DNA from: Bacteroidota bacterium
GTDB lineage: Bacteria; Bacteroidota; Rhodothermia; Rhodothermales; JANQRZ01
Assembly (NCBI GenBank): GCA_038746285.1
Contig: JBCDKT010000026.1
Coordinates: forward strand, 1 to 54,278
DNA length: 54,278 nucleotides
Direction: 5' to 3'
Below, one piece after another: positions 16,423-25,073 of this stretch (positions are counted from its first letter, which is position 1; each line of letters opens with the position of its first letter). The notes beneath the pieces are model-generated. The model saw only the letters and a list, made by a program, of their open reading frames with translations, ran no database searches and was not told the origin of the DNA. Both the position numbers and the translations under genes were made by a program.

Positions 16423-17466
16423 ATGTTCGCCCGACTCCCCCTTCTCGCCGCCCTCCTCGTCTTCGCCGCCTCGGCGTCAGCGCAGTCGCCAGAGGCCACA
16501 CCAGACGTTCAGACCGTCGTAGACCTCAGCGCCACACCGGCCTCTGGCGTCGCGGAGCGCGCCGTCGGTCGTCCGGTCGGCGACGGCTTCGACGGCGGCG
16601 CCGTAGTGGTGACCGCGGGCGAGATGGAGGAGGCGCTCGGCGAACTCGTCCGCGAGTACCAGCGGACAGGCCGCGCGGGCGTGCTCCGCCAGTCGGCCGT
16701 GTGGGTCTTCCCATTCGGCCACACCCAGCCGGTGCTCGCCTGCGCGCCGCTCCGGGCGTCGGTGGTCGAGCTCGAAGAGGGCGAGACCGTCCTGGGCGTC
16801 GTCGCCGGCGACACCGAGCGGTTCGCCATCGACCTCACGACGACAGGGCCGGGTGGGCGGACGCCGCTCGTGGTCGTGAAGCCTCTGGCGTACGACGTGA
16901 CGACGAACGTCGTCATCTCGACCGACCGCCGCGTTTACCACGTCACGCTCGACTCAGCACCCCGCCCCAGCAGGGGAGGGGACTTGAATCCGCAGTCGCG
17001 CTACGCCCGCCACGTCCGGTTCTACTACCCCGACGACGCGTTGGCCGCGCTCGCGGCCGCCGAAAGCGGAGCGCCCATGCCGGCGGCGCTGTCGACCACT
17101 GGCTCGGCCTCTGGCGACGGCGTCTCGCTCGACGACTTGTCGTTCGGCTACGAGTGGTCGGGCTCGCCCGAGCTCCGCGAGCGCCTGGAGCGCGTGTTCG
17201 ACGACGGGGTCCACACCTACCTCCAGCTCTCGGCTGATCCGAGTGGCGAGGCCCCGGTGCTCTACGCCATTGGCCCGGACGGCTCGCGCGAGATCGTCAA
17301 CTACGCCTACCGCCCCGGCCGCGCGGGCGCCGGGACTTACGTCGCCGACCGGGTGCTCGACCGGGCCGACCTCGTGGTCGGGGCGACGGTCAAGAAGGGG
17401 CCGTTCGGGCTCTTCGGCCGCCGCCAGGTCGAGCGGTTCGTCCGCATCGCCCGCGTCTCCCGCTAG
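16423..17466 (+). CDS. trbG: TrbG/VirB9 outer-membrane channel protein
   Basis: A 347-residue secreted protein. The signal peptide spans residues 1-20 with likely cleavage at ASA-QS. The N-terminal VirB9/CagX-type beta domain has the segments VWVFPFGHTQPVLACAPLR, TTNVVISTDRRVYHVTL and HVRFYYPDD. The C-terminal domain follows after a linker containing two 9-mer copies. VirB9/TrbG joins VirB10/TrbI in the outer-membrane core complex. The ATG at 16423 follows the palindromic CTAG element. A separate trbH is not visible; trbI follows directly. Confidence 0.88.
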   Translation: MFARLPLLAALLVFAASASAQSPEATPDVQTVVDLSATPASGVAERAVGRPVGDGFDGGAVVVTAGEMEEALGELVREYQRTGRAGVLRQSAVWVFPFGHTQPVLACAPLRASVVELEEGETVLGVVAGDTERFAIDLTTTGPGGRTPLVVVKPLAYDVTTNVVISTDRRVYHVTLDSAPRPSRGGDLNPQSRYARHVRFYYPDDALAALAAAESGAPMPAALSTTGSASGDGVSLDDLSFGYEWSGSPELRERLERVFDDGVHTYLQLSADPSGEAPVLYAIGPDGSREIVNYAYRPGRAGAGTYVADRVLDRADLVVGATVKKGPFGLFGRRQVERFVRIARVSR

Positions 17467-17497
17467 ACCGACGCCGTCCACCCAACCGCCTTTCCAG

Positions 17498-19096
17498 ATG
17501 GCCCACGATTCTTTCGACGCCCCCGACGGCGACGCCCCTCGCCACCCCGCCCTCGACGAGTTCGAGCTGGCGGACTCGGCCCAGCCGGACTCCGACGAGC
17601 CGTTCTCCTTCGACGACGACGAGCCCGAGGCCCCGCGCGGCGACTTCCTCTCGGGCACCGACGACGGCCGCTACGAGCCCGTCCGCGTCAACCGCCGCCT
17701 GGTGCTCGGCGGGCTCCTGATCGCGGGCGCCGCCGTGCTCCTGGGGCTCCTCGTGCTCTCGGGCGACCCGGCCACGCCCGACGCCGACCTCACGGTCGAA
17801 CGGCCCGAGGCGGCACCCCCGGAGTTCCTGGAGCGGGGCGACCCGTACGTGGCCGACGACGGCGCCGGGCTCGCGGCCGAGCCCGAGGTGCTCTACGCCG
17901 ATCCGTACGCGGACCCCTACGGCGCGACCTACGTGACCCCGCCCTACGCGCCGGACTACGGCTCCACGGCGTCGGTCGGCCCGACGGCTTCGGCTCCGTC
18001 GTACACGTCGCCCTCGTACGCCTCGGCCCCGAGAGGCGAGATGGCAATGGGGGAGACCGCGACGCCAGAGGCCGACGCCTTCGAGCGCGCGCTGCTCTCG
18101 CCGGTCGTGGCCCGCGCGGGCGCGCTCACGCTCGACGCGGCCTCTCCGTTCGGCGGGCCGTCGCCCGAGGTCGCGCCTCTCGACCCCGAGCTCCAGCGCG
18201 AGGTCGACGAGATCCGCCTGATCGCCGAGCAGTTCGCGCCGCCTGTCGCCGCGCCAGAGGCACGGGAGCGTGCGCCTCTGGCGACGGCGTCTGTTCCTCC
18301 GACAGCGAGCCCGTCTGGAGGCCTGGTCGCGCCCGAGGCGCCGCGCAGGGCCTCTGGCGGTTCGCCCGGCCCCGAGAGCCGCCGGGCGTTCGCCGCGCGC
18401 ACGTCGGCGCTCGGCGAGGGCCGCTACGGCGTCCGCGTCCAGTCTCCCGAGACGCCATTCGTGCTGCAGGCCGGGACGGTGATCCCGGCTGCGCTCGTGA
18501 CCGGGCTCGACTCCGAGCTGCCCGGCGCCGTCACGGGCCAGGTCACGCGCGACGTGTACGACAGCCGCTCGCAGCGCCACGTGCTCGTCCCGAAGGGGAG
18601 TCGGCTCATCGGCGAGTACGACGACCAGATCGCGTACGGCCAGAACCGGGCGCTCGTCGCCTGGACGCGGCTCGTCTTCCCCGACGGCCGCTCGGTCGCG
18701 CTCCCCGGCCTCGACGCGAAGGACCTCCGCGGCTATTCCGGGCTCCGGGGCCGCGTCGACCGCCACTTTATGCAGACGTTCGGCTCGGCCGTCCTGCTAG
18801 CGACCGTCGGCGCGGGCGCCCAGCTCGCGCTGCCTGACGGCGGGCGGGGCGAGGACTACGCGCAGAGCCCGCAGGAGGTGATCGCGGGGCAGATCGCGCT
18901 CGAGCTCTCGCGCGTGGCTTCGAAGGTGGTCGAGCGCGGCCTTGACGTGCAGCCGACGCTCCGGATCGCGCCGGGCCACCGGTTCACGGTCTTCCTCGCG
19001 CGCGACCTCGCCTTCGCCGGGCCGTACAAGACGCCTCCGGCGGAGCTCCGCTTTGTCCGGCCGTCCGTGCCGCGCCGCTCGCCGTCAGGGCGGTAG
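17498..19096 (+). CDS. trbI: TrbI/VirB10 envelope-spanning channel protein
   Basis: A 532-residue protein. An acidic cytoplasmic N terminus (1-60) precedes a single membrane helix at about 67-89. A long Pro/Ala/Tyr-rich periplasmic linker (90-300) has repeated DPYADPYG-type segments and several 9-mer copies. The C-terminal VirB10 domain begins near 320, with recognisable blocks TPFVLQAGTVIPAALVTGLDSEL, VLVPKGSRLIGEYD and HRFTVFLARDL. VirB10/TrbI spans both membranes and gates the channel. The ATG at 17498 was chosen because upstream sequence is the intergenic region after trbG. Confidence 0.9.
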   Translation: MAHDSFDAPDGDAPRHPALDEFELADSAQPDSDEPFSFDDDEPEAPRGDFLSGTDDGRYEPVRVNRRLVLGGLLIAGAAVLLGLLVLSGDPATPDADLTVERPEAAPPEFLERGDPYVADDGAGLAAEPEVLYADPYADPYGATYVTPPYAPDYGSTASVGPTASAPSYTSPSYASAPRGEMAMGETATPEADAFERALLSPVVARAGALTLDAASPFGGPSPEVAPLDPELQREVDEIRLIAEQFAPPVAAPEARERAPLATASVPPTASPSGGLVAPEAPRRASGGSPGPESRRAFAARTSALGEGRYGVRVQSPETPFVLQAGTVIPAALVTGLDSELPGAVTGQVTRDVYDSRSQRHVLVPKGSRLIGEYDDQIAYGQNRALVAWTRLVFPDGRSVALPGLDAKDLRGYSGLRGRVDRHFMQTFGSAVLLATVGAGAQLALPDGGRGEDYAQSPQEVIAGQIALELSRVASKVVERGLDVQPTLRIAPGHRFTVFLARDLAFAGPYKTPPAELRFVRPSVPRRSPSGR

Positions 19097-19097
19097 C

Positions 19098-20996
19098 GTG
19101 GAGGCGCAGGACACCGTCCCCGGCTCGCGCTCCGGCGGCGCGCTCCTGGCGCTCCTCACCGTCCCGGTGGGCGTCGGAGGCGTCGTCGCGACGCACGCGC
19201 TGGCGTGGTACGCCAAGTTTCACCCGGCGCTCGGCGAGCCGGTCTGGAGCGCGGACCCACCGGCGTACGCCCTGCTCCTCGCCGTGGCGGCGGGCGCGCT
19301 GGGCGGGATCGGGCACACGGTGCTCGTGGACCGCAACCGGGGCGGGTGGGCGCTCGTGCTCCTTCTCGTCGTGATGGCGCCCGTGTTCGTCGGCCCGCTC
19401 TACGAGCCCTCGGACGGCGCGCGGTGGGTCGCCCAGGCGATCCGAACGCAGGGCATCGGGTCGACGCCCGTCCAGGTGGCCGGGTGGTCGTTCGGGCTGG
19501 CGTGGACGCTCGCGCTCGTCGCGATGGCCTTCCTCACGGCGCCCGAGCCCCGCGAAGCGTCGTCGAGCCACGGGTCCGCCACGTGGGGCGACGGCGCCGC
19601 GCTGGCGGACGCCACGAGAGGCGTGCTCATCGGGCGCGGGCAGCCGAAACGGAGACGGAAGCCGGGGCCGGTCCTGCGCTACGACGGGCCGGGGCACCTG
19701 CTCACGGTCGCACCGACCCGAGCGGGCAAGGGCGTCGGCGCCGTCGTGCCCAACCTTTTGAATCACGGCGGCTCGGTCGTCGTGACGGACCCCAAGGGCG
19801 AGAACTACGCCATCACAGCGCGCCACCGGCGCCAGAGGCTGGGCCAGCGCGTGGTCGGGCTCGACCCGTTCGGGCTGGCGGGCCGCCTCGGGCTCCCCGA
19901 GGCCGAGGTCGAGGCGGCGCGCGGCGCGCTCAACCCGCTCGACCTCATCGACAGCGCGAGCCCGGACGCGGCCGACGACGCGGCTATGATCGCTGACATG
20001 CTCGTGGTGCCCCAGAAGGGCGGGGCCGAGGGCTCGTTCTGGGACGAGGAGGCGAAGGCGCTCCTGGCGGGGCTCGTGCTCTACGTCGCGCTCTCGCGCG
20101 TTGGAGCCGAGCGGTCTCTCCCCCACGTCCGCGAGCTCTTGACGCTCGCGCCCGAGCCCTTCGACGACCTGCTCGTCACGATGGGCGGCCACCCCGACGC
20201 GACCGTTCAGCGGACCTCGAACCGGCTCCGCCAGAAGGCCGACCGCGAGCGGTCCGGCGTCGTCTCGTCGGCCCAGAGCCACACGCACTTTCTCGACTCG
20301 CCCCGGATGGTGACGGTCCTGGGAGAGAGCACGTTCGACCCGGCGGACCTGGCCCGTGGCGGGCTCTCGGTCTACCTCATGGTGCCGCCCGACCGGCTGG
20401 ACACGTTCTCGCGCTGGCTCCGCTTGGTCGTCGCGACCTCGCTCGTGGCCGTGACGCGAGCGCGGCCCATGACGGTTGGCGGTGGGGGAGGAGAGAGTCG
20501 CGTGCTCTTTCTCCTGGACGAGTTCGCCCAGCTCGGCCCGATGGCGCCCGTCCGCCGGGCCGTCTCGCTCATGGCGGGCTACGGGGTCCAGGTGTGGCCC
20601 TTCCTCCAGGACCTCGGCCAGCTCAAGCAGACCTACCCCAAGGACTGGGAGACGTTCATCGCGAACACCGACGTGGTCCAGGCCTTCGGGACGACGGACC
20701 AGTTCACGGCCGAGTACCTCTCGAAGATGACCGGCACCCGGACCGTGTTCTCGCACGGGGCCACGACGGGCAAGAGCCGGAGCCGTGGCAAGAGCCGGTC
20801 GTCGGGCCGGAGCGAGGGGGCGTCGATGAGCGAGCACGGCCGCCCTCTCGTGATGCCGGACGAACTCCGGCTGATGGACGACAGTGAGCAACTGCTCCTC
20901 GTGCGCGGCCACCGGCCCCTCCAGTGCCACAAGCTCCGGTTCTACGAGGACGGTGAGTTCGAGGGGCTCGCAGCGAGTCCCCCCGGCTCCTTGTAG
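19098..20996 (+). CDS. traG: TraG/VirD4 coupling protein
   Basis: A 632-residue type IV coupling protein. Four hydrophobic segments fill the first 150 residues. The Walker A PTRAGKGV is near 204-211, followed by the family block SVVVTDPKGENYA, and Walker B LFLLDEFAQLG is near 468-478. It links the relaxosome to the channel. The start is a GTG two bases after the trbI stop. Its last 55 bases overlap, tail to tail, the 3' end of the P1B ATPase gene on the other strand, so the C terminus (about the last 18 residues) may be a product of the island junction and is not conserved. Confidence 0.92.
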   Translation: MEAQDTVPGSRSGGALLALLTVPVGVGGVVATHALAWYAKFHPALGEPVWSADPPAYALLLAVAAGALGGIGHTVLVDRNRGGWALVLLLVVMAPVFVGPLYEPSDGARWVAQAIRTQGIGSTPVQVAGWSFGLAWTLALVAMAFLTAPEPREASSSHGSATWGDGAALADATRGVLIGRGQPKRRRKPGPVLRYDGPGHLLTVAPTRAGKGVGAVVPNLLNHGGSVVVTDPKGENYAITARHRRQRLGQRVVGLDPFGLAGRLGLPEAEVEAARGALNPLDLIDSASPDAADDAAMIADMLVVPQKGGAEGSFWDEEAKALLAGLVLYVALSRVGAERSLPHVRELLTLAPEPFDDLLVTMGGHPDATVQRTSNRLRQKADRERSGVVSSAQSHTHFLDSPRMVTVLGESTFDPADLARGGLSVYLMVPPDRLDTFSRWLRLVVATSLVAVTRARPMTVGGGGGESRVLFLLDEFAQLGPMAPVRRAVSLMAGYGVQVWPFLQDLGQLKQTYPKDWETFIANTDVVQAFGTTDQFTAEYLSKMTGTRTVFSHGATTGKSRSRGKSRSSGRSEGASMSEHGRPLVMPDELRLMDDSEQLLLVRGHRPLQCHKLRFYEDGEFEGLAASPPGSL

Positions 20997-23503
20997 GCGA
21001 GGAGCCGGAGGGCGTTGAAGACGACGATGAGCGTCGACCCCTCGTGGAGCGCGACCGCCGGGCCGATGCCGAGCCCGAAGAGCGTCGCCGGGACCAGGAA
21101 TGCGACCATGCCGAGGCTCATCCACAGGTTCTGGCGGATGATCCCGCGCGTCTTCCGCGAGAGGCCGACGGCGAACGGCAGCTTCGACAAGTCGTCGGCC
21201 ATGAGCGCCACGTCGGCCGTCTCCAGCGCCACGTCGGAGCCAGCGGCGCCCATCGCGATGCCGACCGTCGCGTTCGCCATCGCGGGCGCGTCGTTGACGC
21301 CGTCGCCGACCATCGCGACTTCACCCTGCTGGCGGAGGGCTTTGATGGCCTCCACCTTGTCGTCGGGCAGGAGGTCGCCGCGCGCCTCGTCGATGCCGAC
21401 GGCCCGGCCGACCGACTCGGCGACGACCTGGGCGTCGCCCGAGATCATGATCGTGGTCTCGATGCCGAGCGCGTGGAGCTGGCGGATCACGGCACGCGCG
21501 GCCTCGCGAGGCGTGTCCATGAGCCCGACGACGCCTAGGAACCGCCCGCCGCGCTGCACGAGCATCGTCGAGCGGCCGTCGGCTTTGAGCGCGCGGTCGC
21601 GCTCCAGGAGGGCAGGGGGGGCCGCCGTCCCGCCGTCGAGCGTGAACAGGTCCGGCTTGCCCACCGAGACGGCCTCGCCTGCCAGCGTCGCGCGGATGCC
21701 GTGGCCGGTCACGCTCCGCAGGTTCTCGGCCTTCGCCGCGCCCGTGGCCCGGTCGGCCAGGTCGCGCACGACGGCACGCGCGAGCGGGTGCTCGCTCAGG
21801 CGCTCGACGGCGACGACGGCCTCGACGAGCTCCGCCTCGGTCGCACCGTCGGCCGGGACGACGTCGGTCACGCGCGGCTCGCCCTCGGTGAGCGTGCCCG
21901 TCTTGTCGAACGCGATGGCGGTCACGCCTCCGAGCGCCTCCAGCGGACCGCCGCCCTTGACGAGCACGCCGCTACGTCCGGCTCGGGCCACGCCCGAGAG
22001 CACGGCCGACGGCGTCGCGATCGCGAGCGCACACGGGGACGCCGCCACCAGGACGGCCATCGCGCGGTAGAAGCTCTCCGAGAACGGCTCCGACCAGACG
22101 CCCAGCACCCCCAAGAGCGGCGGCACGACGATCAGGCCGACCACGAACGCGAGCACGGACGGCACGAAGACTTTCTCGAACCGGTCGGTAAAGCGCTGCG
22201 TGGGCGAGCGCTCGGTCTCGGCCTGGGCCACCATCTGGACCACGCGCGCCAGCGTCGTCTCGCCCGCAGGCCGCGTCACGACCACGTCGAGCGCGCCGGA
22301 GCCGTTGAGCGTGCCCGCGAAGACGCGGTGCTCGGGCGCCGCGCCCTCGGCGTCTGCCAGCGCGGCGTCGAGGTCGGGCGCAGGTTGCTTGTCGACCGGC
22401 ACGCTCTCGCCCGTGACGGGCGCCTGGTCGACCGCGCTCGTGCCGACGGCCACGATGCCGTCGGCCGCGATCCGCTCGTCGGGGCGCACCACGACCGTGT
22501 CGCCGACGCGGAGCTCGCCGACGGGCACCTCCGTCTCGACGCCGTCACGCCGGACGCGGGCCGTCGCCGGTGCGAGTTCGCCGAGCGCCTCGATGGCGCG
22601 GCGGGCCTTGCCCATCGCGTAGCCCTCGAGCGCGTGGCCGATGGAGAACAGGAACAGCAGGAGCCCGCCCTCGAACCACTCGCCCAGCGCGGCGGCGCCT
22701 GCGGCGGCGACCAGCATCAGGAAGTCGATCTCGAAGCGGCCCGCCCGGATCGAGTCGACGGCTTCGCGGACGGTGAACCAGCCGCCAAACAGGTAGGCGC
22801 CGAGGAAGAGCACGAACGGGATGGTCTCCGCGACGCCGGTGAACGTCGCCAGCGCCCATCCCAAACCGACGCAGACGCCGCTCAGGATGGCGAAGATGAG
22901 CTCGGTCCGCTCGCCGAAGATGCCGCCGTGGGAGTGGCCACCGTGCGCGCCTGGGGCGTGGTCGTGCCCGCTGTGGTCGTCGTGGCCCTCGCCGGGCGCG
23001 TGGTCGTGACCGGTGTGGTCGTCGCCCTCGACTGCGGCGACTTCCGGCGGATCGTCGCCGCGGACGGTGACGCCGAGGCCCGCCAGCGCGCGGCGCAGGT
23101 CGGCCTCGCTCGTCGCCTCGCGGTCGAACTCGATGCGGACCGGGCCGGTCGCGTTGGCCTCGGCCTCGACCACTCCGGGCGCTTTCTGGATGAGCTCGGT
23201 GACGGTCCGGGCGCGGCGCTGGTGCCCGAGCCCGTCGGCGGGCCAGAGCACGTGGCCGTAGCGCTCGGTGATGCGGGCACCGGCGGCCTCGGCCGTGCGC
23301 CGCAGCCGGGGGAGCGCGACCGCGCTCGGGTCGTAGTGCAGGCAGAGCTGGGCCGGACGACCGCCCTCGGCGGGGACGACGTGGGCGCGCTCGACGCCGG
23401 AAGTGGCCGCGAGCGCGTCGGTCAACCGCGTGACGCAGGCGTCGCGAGCGTCTGGGGCGTCGGGGAGAAGGACCGGGAGGTCGAGGCGGAGAAGGTCAGG
23501 CAT
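20942..23503 (-). CDS. P1B-type heavy-metal ATPase (P1B-4-like motifs)
   Basis: An 853-residue metal-exporting P-type ATPase. Two degenerate ferredoxin-like N-terminal segments lacking CxxC are followed by a His/Asp-rich stretch (about 161-194) and membrane helices. The membrane metal site is SPC (Cys near 491) with HEGST near 819, the signature of the P1B-4 group (Co, Fe, Zn) rather than the CPC of Cd/Zn/Cu pumps. DKTGTLT (Asp near 530) and GDGVNDAP are intact, so it should be active. It ends the metal operon. Its start overlaps the end of the upstream methyltransferase by 8 bp, and its 3' end overlaps traG. Metal choice is inferred from motifs only. Confidence 0.9.
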   Translation of the reverse strand: MPDLLRLDLPVLLPDAPDARDACVTRLTDALAATSGVERAHVVPAEGGRPAQLCLHYDPSAVALPRLRRTAEAAGARITERYGHVLWPADGLGHQRRARTVTELIQKAPGVVEAEANATGPVRIEFDREATSEADLRRALAGLGVTVRGDDPPEVAAVEGDDHTGHDHAPGEGHDDHSGHDHAPGAHGGHSHGGIFGERTELIFAILSGVCVGLGWALATFTGVAETIPFVLFLGAYLFGGWFTVREAVDSIRAGRFEIDFLMLVAAAGAAALGEWFEGGLLLFLFSIGHALEGYAMGKARRAIEALGELAPATARVRRDGVETEVPVGELRVGDTVVVRPDERIAADGIVAVGTSAVDQAPVTGESVPVDKQPAPDLDAALADAEGAAPEHRVFAGTLNGSGALDVVVTRPAGETTLARVVQMVAQAETERSPTQRFTDRFEKVFVPSVLAFVVGLIVVPPLLGVLGVWSEPFSESFYRAMAVLVAASPCALAIATPSAVLSGVARAGRSGVLVKGGGPLEALGGVTAIAFDKTGTLTEGEPRVTDVVPADGATEAELVEAVVAVERLSEHPLARAVVRDLADRATGAAKAENLRSVTGHGIRATLAGEAVSVGKPDLFTLDGGTAAPPALLERDRALKADGRSTMLVQRGGRFLGVVGLMDTPREAARAVIRQLHALGIETTIMISGDAQVVAESVGRAVGIDEARGDLLPDDKVEAIKALRQQGEVAMVGDGVNDAPAMANATVGIAMGAAGSDVALETADVALMADDLSKLPFAVGLSRKTRGIIRQNLWMSLGMVAFLVPATLFGLGIGPAVALHEGSTLIVVFNALRLLAYKEPGGLAASPSNSPSS

Positions 23504-24140
23504 CAGGAGAAGGGTCGGGAGAGGGGGGCTTGCGGGCGAGGGCGGCCTCTAACAGGCCGCCGAAGAGAGCGGGCTCGCGGTGGACGAGGACGAGCCCGGC
23601 GTGGTCCAGGAGCGGTCCGAGCTGGCGGTTGAGGTCGGTGGCGACGACGCGAGCGACGGCCCCCGCCAGGCGGCGGCGGAGCGACGGGCGCTCGCCGTCG
23701 GGGAGGAACTTGTCGAAGACGGCCACGCGGCCTCCGGGACGGAGCACGCGGGAGGCCTCTCGGATCGTGGCCTCGGGGTCGGGCACGACGGCGAGCAGCA
23801 AGTGGAGCAAGACCACGTCGACCGAGTCGTCGGGGAGATCGAGCGCGTGGGCATCCAGTTCCCGGACCTCGATGGCGGTCCCGAGGCGGGCCGCCTCGGC
23901 GCGCGCGGAGCGGACCATGCCGGGCGCTACGTCCCCGGCGACGACCTCCGCCTCTGGCGGGAGGTGTGCGAAGTCGAGCCCGGTCCCGCAGCCGGGGATC
24001 AGCACGCGCTCGCCGGGCTGGACCTGGGCGAGCGCGAGCGACCGGCGGCGTCCGGCGTCGAGGCGGCGGACGACGGGGTCGTAGACCGGCGCGTAGAGCG
24101 TGTACCGGAGGCGGTCCCACAAGGTCGAGCGGTCGGGCAT
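23496..24140 (-). CDS. Class I SAM-dependent methyltransferase in the metal operon
   Basis: A 214-residue small-molecule-type methyltransferase. Motif I is VLIPGCGTGLDF (46-57), followed by EVVAGDVAPGMVRSAR, and the motif IV-like segment VDVVLLHLLLAVVPDPEATIREASRVLRPGG near 105-140. The N-terminal LRYTLYAPVYD resembles UbiE-like enzymes. It is squeezed between the CDF transporter gene (2-bp gap) and the P1B ATPase (8-bp overlap), so it is translated with metal exporters. The substrate is unknown: a lipid or quinone, or a metal-related thiol, are options. It is one of two such enzymes in this island. Confidence 0.82.
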   Translation of the reverse strand: MPDRSTLWDRLRYTLYAPVYDPVVRRLDAGRRRSLALAQVQPGERVLIPGCGTGLDFAHLPPEAEVVAGDVAPGMVRSARAEAARLGTAIEVRELDAHALDLPDDSVDVVLLHLLLAVVPDPEATIREASRVLRPGGRVAVFDKFLPDGERPSLRRRLAGAVARVVATDLNRQLGPLLDHAGLVLVHREPALFGGLLEAALARKPPSPDPSPDA

Positions 24141-24142
24141 GG

Positions 24143-24946
24143 CTACCGGGAGAGGGCGAGGATCCGCCGCGCGCCGTTCGCCACGACGACGAAGATGAGC
24201 GCGCCCGCGACGAGGTCGGGGATCGGAGAGGCCGTCGCCCAGACGACGAGGGCCGAGGCGATCACGAGGCCGTTGACCTTGATGTCGTTGGACGTGAAGA
24301 TCCACGAGGCCTCGACGTGGGCCTCACCCGGGCTACCGCCCCGGGCACGGCGCAGGACGAGGAGCGTCGCCACGTTCCCCACGAGCGCGAGCGCGGCCAC
24401 GACGATCATGGTCGGCACGTCGGGCGGCGCCTCGGCCGTGACGAACCGGCGGACGACCTCGACGAGTCCAAAGACGGCGAGGCCCGCTTGAAAATACCCG
24501 CTCCACCGTGCGAGCCGCTTTTTGCGGAGGACGGTCCCGCCGACCGCGAGCAGGCTCAGCGCGTAGACGAGGGCGTCGGCGAGCATGTCGAGCGAGTCGG
24601 CCACCAAGCCCATCGAGCCCGAGACGAGCCCGGCCGTGAGCTCGCCGACGAAGAACGCGGCGTTGATGGCGAGCGCGATCCAGAGCGGCCCGCGCTCCTG
24701 CGCCGGTTCGTCGCGGAGGTCGCCCGGGGCGGCCAAGCCGCTCTCGATCTCGCGGGCGCCCAGCCCCAGCCCGTCGAGCGCCTCGGTGACCCGCGCCTGG
24801 TCTCCCTCATGGACGACGTCGAGACGGCGAGCGGGGAGGTCGAAGCGGAGCGGCCCGACGCCCTCGACGTCGGCCAGCGCCATGCGGACGAGCCGCTCCT
24901 CGGCGGCGCAGTCCATCTTCTCGACGTGGTAGCGGGTCCGGGTCAC
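24143..24946 (-). CDS. Cation diffusion facilitator with N-terminal HMA-like domain
   Basis: A 267-residue transporter. The first 70 residues form a heavy-metal-associated-like fold with MDC at 11-13 in place of the MxCxxC motif. About six membrane helices follow. The expected HxxxD of helix 2 is replaced by Asp-x-x-x-Asp (DSLDMLADA), and helix 5 carries SNDIKVN (Asp-x-x-x-Asn), so the transport site is Asp-rich. CDF proteins exchange divalent metals for protons to export them. The GTG start lies about 40 bp downstream of a palindromic operator shared with the ArsR gene. Two bases separate it from the next methyltransferase. Confidence 0.85.
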   Translation of the reverse strand: MTRTRYHVEKMDCAAEERLVRMALADVEGVGPLRFDLPARRLDVVHEGDQARVTEALDGLGLGAREIESGLAAPGDLRDEPAQERGPLWIALAINAAFFVGELTAGLVSGSMGLVADSLDMLADALVYALSLLAVGGTVLRKKRLARWSGYFQAGLAVFGLVEVVRRFVTAEAPPDVPTMIVVAALALVGNVATLLVLRRARGGSPGEAHVEASWIFTSNDIKVNGLVIASALVVWATASPIPDLVAGALIFVVVANGARRILALSR

Positions 24947-24987
24947 GTGCGGTCTACGAGGGGATGAGGAGGGGCAGCGCTCGATAC

Positions 24988-25007
24988 GTTTGAGCAGACG
25001 CTCAAAC
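24988..25007. promoter_or_regulatory. ArsR/SmtB-type operator upstream of the CDF gene
   Basis: GTTTGAGC and GCTCAAAC form a perfect palindrome around AGAC. On the minus strand it overlaps TTAGTTTG (25010-25003), one mismatch from the Bacteroidetes -7 box TAnnTTTG. The same arms with the same spacing occur at the arsR promoter (32590-32609). A degenerate second copy (TTTGAGC and GTGCAAA) lies at 25018-25035. Operator function is inferred. Confidence 0.65.
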
Positions 25008-25073
25008 TAACAGAACATTTGAGCCGACGTGCAAACGTTCGGTGTATTGGTTTCGCGGAGGGCAGCGGAGCTG

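Larger units (their letters stand above)
16062..18358. repeat. Dense cluster of the 9-mer GCCTCTGGC / GCCAGAGGC
   Basis: Ten of the 31 copies in the window lie in this 2.3-kb stretch across trbF, trbG and trbI: 16062, 16283, 16488, 16540, 16881, 17107, 18064, 18253, 18274 and 18350. They occur in both orientations and in different reading frames (Ala-Ser-Gly, Pro-Glu-Ala, Pro-Leu-Ala), mostly in predicted linkers. The pair at 18253 and 18274 forms an inverted repeat. A DNA-level role is inferred. Confidence 0.7.

Noticed and set aside
17243-17497. Longer N terminus for TrbI reaching back into trbG
   Set aside because: It would overlap trbG by more than 200 bp in another frame; the ATG at 17498 precedes an acidic cytoplasmic domain and the membrane helix.
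21701-23632. 643-codon plus-strand frame opposite the P1B ATPase
   Set aside because: The minus-strand frame carries all P-type ATPase motifs; the plus frame is repetitive and motif-free.
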